7,736 bases of DNA from an uncultured Lachnospiraceae bacterium. Its GTDB lineage: Bacteria; Bacillota; Clostridia; Lachnospirales; Lachnospiraceae. Below, in pieces: positions 5,183 to 7,736 of the stretch; the stretch's first letter is position 1; each line of letters starts with the position of its first letter. The notes under the pieces were generated by a model. The model was not told where the DNA came from. It did no database searches and saw only the letters and a list, made by a program, of their open reading frames with translations. Made by a program: the position numbers and the translations under genes. The DNA lies in assembly GCA_910584115.1 (NCBI GenBank), contig CAJTYN010000145.1, positions 1 to 7,736 of the forward strand, in the 5' to 3' direction.

Positions 5183-6394
5183 ATGAAATACGATTTTACT
5201 TCCATCATAGACCGCCGGGGGAAGGACGCCCTGGCGATCGACAGCCTGGGCAGCCATATGGGATCCGCCCCGGATCTGCCCCGTGAAGGCTTCGACGCGA
5301 TCCCCATGTGGGTCGCCGACATGAACTTCCCCACGGTCCCCACGGTGCAGGAGGCCATCATCCAGCGGGCAGGGCATCCGGCATTCGGCTATTATATACC
5401 CACAGAAGAGTATTACCGCTCCATCATCCAGTGGCACCAGACCCGGAACGGGACAGAAGGGCTGACTGCCGACTGCATCGGATATGAAAACGGTGTCTTG
5501 GGCGGCGTGATCTCCGCGCTCACGGCGTTCGCCTCTCCTGGGGATAAAGTGCTGCTGCACAGCCCCACCTACATCGGATTTACCGCCAGCATCACGGAGA
5601 ACGGCTACGAGATCGTACACAGCCCCCTCAAAAAAGATGACGACGGCATCTGGCGGATGGACTTCGACGATATGGATGCCCGTTTAAAAGAGGGACATAT
5701 CCATGTGGCCATCTTCTGCAGCCCCCACAATCCCTGCGGCCGCGTGTGGGAACGCTGGGAGATCGAGCAGGCCATGGATGTATACAGGCGCAATGACTGC
5801 GTGGTGATCTCCGATGAGATCTGGTCGGACATCCTCTTAAACGGGCACCGGCACATCCCCACACAGTCCGTCGGCGCGGATGCGAGAGCGCGCACCATCG
5901 CCCTGTACGCCCCCAGCAAGACCTTCAACCTGGCCGGGCTGATCGGCAGCTACCACATCATCTACGACACATATCTGCGCGACCGGGTGCGCGCCAAGGG
6001 CAGCAAGTCCCATTACAACAGCATGAACGTCCTCTCCATGCATGCGCTGATCGGCGCTTATCGGCCGGAGGGCCATGAATGGGTGGACGAACTCTGCCAG
6101 GTGCTCAGCGAGAACACTGACTTCGCCTGCCAGTTCATCGCCGGACATTTCCCGGGGGTGCAGGTGAGCAGACCGGAGGGGACTTACATGCTGTTCCTGG
6201 ACTGTACCGGATGGTGCCAGGCTCACGGACGGACCATCGATCAGTTGCTAAAAGCCGGATGGGATGTGGGCGTGGCCTGGCAGGACGGCCGGATCTTCCA
6301 CGGCCCCTGCGCGATCCGCATGAACCTGGCGCTGCCCTTTAGCAGGGTGCGGGAGGCATTTGACCGGCTGGACCGCTATGTCTTCAATGCCTAG
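5183..6394 (+). CDS. patB: PatB/MalY-type PLP-dependent C-S lyase (cystathionine beta-lyase-like aminotransferase fold)
   Basis: A 403-residue fold-type I PLP enzyme of the MalY/PatB branch. Members cleave the C-S bond of cystathionine or related cysteine conjugates to release a thiol, pyruvate and ammonia, usually in the cytoplasm. The schiff-base lysine is K246 in APSKTFNLAGL; D211 in SDEIWSDI should contact the pyridine nitrogen, N183 in PHNPCGRVW the phenolate oxygen, and R379 in CAIRMNLALP the substrate carboxylate. The N-terminal PMWVADMNFP and FGYY motifs are typical of the family. Length is normal, with no truncation. ATG 5183 is chosen because AAAGGAG (5166-5172) precedes it by 10 bases and the promoter lies just upstream. 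Its 3' end overlaps the convergent DUF3783 gene by 11 bases and no terminator is visible. The true substrate (cystathionine, cysteine conjugate or other) cannot be told from the sequence. Confidence 0.92.
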   Translation: MKYDFTSIIDRRGKDALAIDSLGSHMGSAPDLPREGFDAIPMWVADMNFPTVPTVQEAIIQRAGHPAFGYYIPTEEYYRSIIQWHQTRNGTEGLTADCIGYENGVLGGVISALTAFASPGDKVLLHSPTYIGFTASITENGYEIVHSPLKKDDDGIWRMDFDDMDARLKEGHIHVAIFCSPHNPCGRVWERWEIEQAMDVYRRNDCVVISDEIWSDILLNGHRHIPTQSVGADARARTIALYAPSKTFNLAGLIGSYHIIYDTYLRDRVRAKGSKSHYNSMNVLSMHALIGAYRPEGHEWVDELCQVLSENTDFACQFIAGHFPGVQVSRPEGTYMLFLDCTGWCQAHGRTIDQLLKAGWDVGVAWQDGRIFHGPCAIRMNLALPFSRVREAFDRLDRYVFNA

Positions 6395-6779
6395 TCTTCC
6401 CTGCTGCCATCATCTCGTGCTCGGCACGGATCTCTTTATAAAGCTGATAAAAACTCCAGGTACAGTTGCTCTCAGTGAGCACCGCTTTCAAGGCCACAGA
6501 CGCCTTTGCCCTGCGCAGCTGGATCAAGAGCTCATCCAGCCGGCGGCTGTCAAATCCATGCAGCACCAGCATCTCCTCCGGGATCGCCGGAGGAGCCTCC
6601 CCCTGGGTCTGCTCCTCAAAACCCGCGATCCCCGCCAGATATCCCACCTGCTGACCCGTCTCATCCGGCGTGATGTTCCTGATCCGTATCCCCATACGCA
6701 CCAGCACGCTCTTTAAGATCCTGGTCTTCTCTGACTTCTCTGGCGCATGATACAGCACCATCTCTCTCATCCCTGCCAT
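6384..6779 (-). CDS. DUF3783 family protein
   Basis: A 131-residue soluble protein without signal peptide or membrane segment. I recognise the DUF3783-type core in the C-terminal half: PEEMLVLHGFDSRRLDELL followed by LRRAKASVALKAVLTESNCT. The N-terminal half (MVLYHAPEKSEKTRILKSVL then RMGIRIRNITPDETGQQVGY) has an alternating pattern resembling a small alpha/beta fold. No catalytic motif is evident and the family has no established function that I know of. ATG 6779 overlaps the ogg stop (TGATG) and has GGAGGG 8 bases upstream, so it should be translationally coupled to ogg; ATG 6761, just before VLYH, is an alternative start. The 3' end runs 11 bases into the convergent patB gene. The tight pairing with ogg suggests, but does not show, a DNA-repair or nucleotide-related role. 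Confidence 0.78.
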   Translation of the reverse strand: MAGMREMVLYHAPEKSEKTRILKSVLVRMGIRIRNITPDETGQQVGYLAGIAGFEEQTQGEAPPAIPEEMLVLHGFDSRRLDELLIQLRRAKASVALKAVLTESNCTWSFYQLYKEIRAEHEMMAAGKTRH

Positions 6780-7597
6780 CACTCGCTCCCTCCATTTCCA
6801 AACAATTCATAGTAAAAAGCATACTGCTGGATGATCCCCGCAGATCCACTGTAACGCTCGAAAGGAAATCCTTTGGGATATCTCTTCAGCATGTCCTGGA
6901 TGTGGGTGTCCACCGGGAATGCCCCTATATGATGGAGGCCGAACAGACTGATACAGTCCGCCACCTTTTCCCCCACCCCGCACAGGCGCAGCAGCCCGGC
7001 CCGTGCCTCTTCGTGATCCATCTCGGACAACGCGGCCAGATCCGCCTCTCCGCCCTCGACCATCTGCGCGGTCCGGCGGATATAGGGCGCCCGGTACCCC
7101 AGCCCGCAGGCCCGCAGCGCCTCCTCCGACGCCTCCGCTAAGACCTTAGATGTGGGAAACAAGTCGTAGGGACCTTCCCGAGGATCCACCGCTTTTTCAC
7201 CAAAGGCCCGGCACAGGGCCTCCACGCATTTTCGGATCCGGGGGATGTTGTTCCTCTGGGATATGATGAACGTCACGATCGTCTCCCAGAGTTCCTGCCG
7301 CAGGATGCGGATCCCGCTGCCAGCCCGGACCGCGGCCTGCAGATATGTATCGTCCGGATCGACCAGACGCTTGATCTTCCCATAATCTGTATCCAGGTCA
7401 AAATAGTCCCGCCAGACGTCCTCGAATTCTCTTTCCGTACAGTGAAACCTGACCCGCTCTCCCCGCTGCTCCGCCTCCAGGCAGCGCCCGAACGCGATCA
7501 GGAGATAGGCATCCTCAGAGATCTGCCGCATCCGGAAACACTGGCCGGAACGGCTGATCTGGCCCAGATCAAAGTCAGGGATCTCTCTTTCCACCAA
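6779..7597 (-). CDS. ogg: 8-oxoguanine DNA glycosylase (Ogg1-type HhH-GPD)
   Basis: A 272-residue DNA glycosylase/AP lyase that excises 8-oxoguanine in base excision repair. An OGG N-terminal domain (about 5-95, with SGQCFRMR at 17-24) is followed by the HhH-GPD domain. SQRNNIPRI (113-121) matches the human OGG1 NNN loop region. The helix-hairpin-helix LCGVGEKVADC carries catalytic K211 (human K249), and PVDTHI carries D230 (human D268), so both key residues are intact. One deviation is FRM where eukaryotic Ogg1 has FRW. Start: TTG 7597 is preferred because AGGAGG lies 10 bases upstream. The ATG at 7627 has no SD and sits inside the predicted -10 box, and TTG 7654 lies at the -35. A GTG at 7594 is a near alternative. 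The product starts VEREIPDFDL, close to the domain boundary, as expected for short bacterial Ogg. It is first in an operon with the DUF3783 gene. Confidence 0.9.
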   Translation of the reverse strand: MVEREIPDFDLGQISRSGQCFRMRQISEDAYLLIAFGRCLEAEQRGERVRFHCTEREFEDVWRDYFDLDTDYGKIKRLVDPDDTYLQAAVRAGSGIRILRQELWETIVTFIISQRNNIPRIRKCVEALCRAFGEKAVDPREGPYDLFPTSKVLAEASEEALRACGLGYRAPYIRRTAQMVEGGEADLAALSEMDHEEARAGLLRLCGVGEKVADCISLFGLHHIGAFPVDTHIQDMLKRYPKGFPFERYSGSAGIIQQYAFYYELFGNGGSE

Positions 7598-7625
7598 AAC
7601 TGCCTCGCCTCCTTTTTGTAGTCTC

Positions 7626-7654
7626 ATTATACCATAGACATGCAAAATCTCCAA
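7626..7654 (-). promoter_or_regulatory. Sigma-A promoter of ogg
   Basis: A perfect -10 TATAAT (7626-7631) with a TGG upstream extension lies 17 bases from a weak -35 TTGGAG (7649-7654). Initiation is expected near 7619, about 20 bases before the proposed TTG start, which leaves just enough room for the AGGAGG SD. The 82 bases from 7655 to the right edge hold no gene I can support. Confidence 0.6.
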
Positions 7655-7736
7655 ATCCTCACTTTATCCTTACTTTACTCTTTTCTTTGAGCAAAAGGGG
7701 CGATGAAAAGGGCGGATATCTGTCAGAGCACACCTT

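Noticed and set aside
5087..5620. Minus-strand open frame of 177 codons opposite patB
   Set aside because: It is antisense to a well-supported PLP enzyme, runs into the divergent promoter region, and its translation has no recognisable domain. It is a shadow of a GC-rich gene.
6573..6595. Perfect 9-bp hairpin CTCCTCCGG-GATCG-CCGGAGGAG, a possible patB terminator
   Set aside because: It lies inside the DUF3783 coding region, encodes the PPAIPEE segment, and has no T-run on either side. It is best explained by coding sequence.
7691..7736. ATG at 7703 on the plus strand, open to the right edge, preceded by AAAAGGGG
   Set aside because: The SD-like run is only 2 bases from the ATG, no promoter is evident, and only 11 codons are visible. 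It is too little to call a gene.

Overview
The window looks like chromosome from a motile, Gram-positive, Lachnospiraceae-type clostridium. The evidence is strong GGAGG-type ribosome binding sites, near-consensus sigma-A promoters (TTGACA/TATAAT), a tRNA-Leu without an encoded CCA, a two-gene sufC-sufB cluster of clostridial type, a DUF3783 gene, a soluble chemoreceptor and a probable sigma-28 (SigD/FliA) promoter. Genus cannot be fixed from the sequence. I see no mobile element, CRISPR array or phage gene.

Layout, left to right. (1) 1-300, minus strand: a promoter and Shine-Dalgarno (SD) sequence for a gene that starts just off the left edge, then a complete tRNA-Leu(CAA) unit with its own promoter and intrinsic terminator. 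(2) 366-1133, plus strand: an uncharacterised gene behind a sigma-28-type promoter. It is split into two frames by what looks like one extra G near 806, and its 3' UTR is rich in hairpins. (3) 1231-1257: a terminator shared with the convergent suf operon. (4) 1272-2996, minus: sufC-sufB, a minimal ABC-ATPase/scaffold pair for Fe-S cluster assembly, behind a perfect consensus promoter that lies inside an inverted repeat. (5) 3000-5090, minus: a FIST-domain sensor followed by a membrane-less methyl-accepting signalling protein, probably a two-piece soluble chemoreceptor. (6) 5085-6394: a divergent promoter pair with mirrored -35 boxes, then a PatB/MalY-type PLP-dependent C-S lyase on the plus strand. 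(7) 6384-7654, minus: an Ogg-type 8-oxoguanine DNA glycosylase, coupled to a DUF3783 protein that runs convergently into the end of patB.

Together these are mostly housekeeping functions (translation, Fe-S assembly, sulfur amino acid metabolism, oxidative DNA repair) around a motility-linked core. The least explained parts are the sigma-28-linked split gene, the FIST/MCP pair, and the symmetric elements over the sufC promoter and between the FIST and patB promoters. Promoter and operator calls come from inspection by eye. Protein family calls come from motif recognition without database searches.
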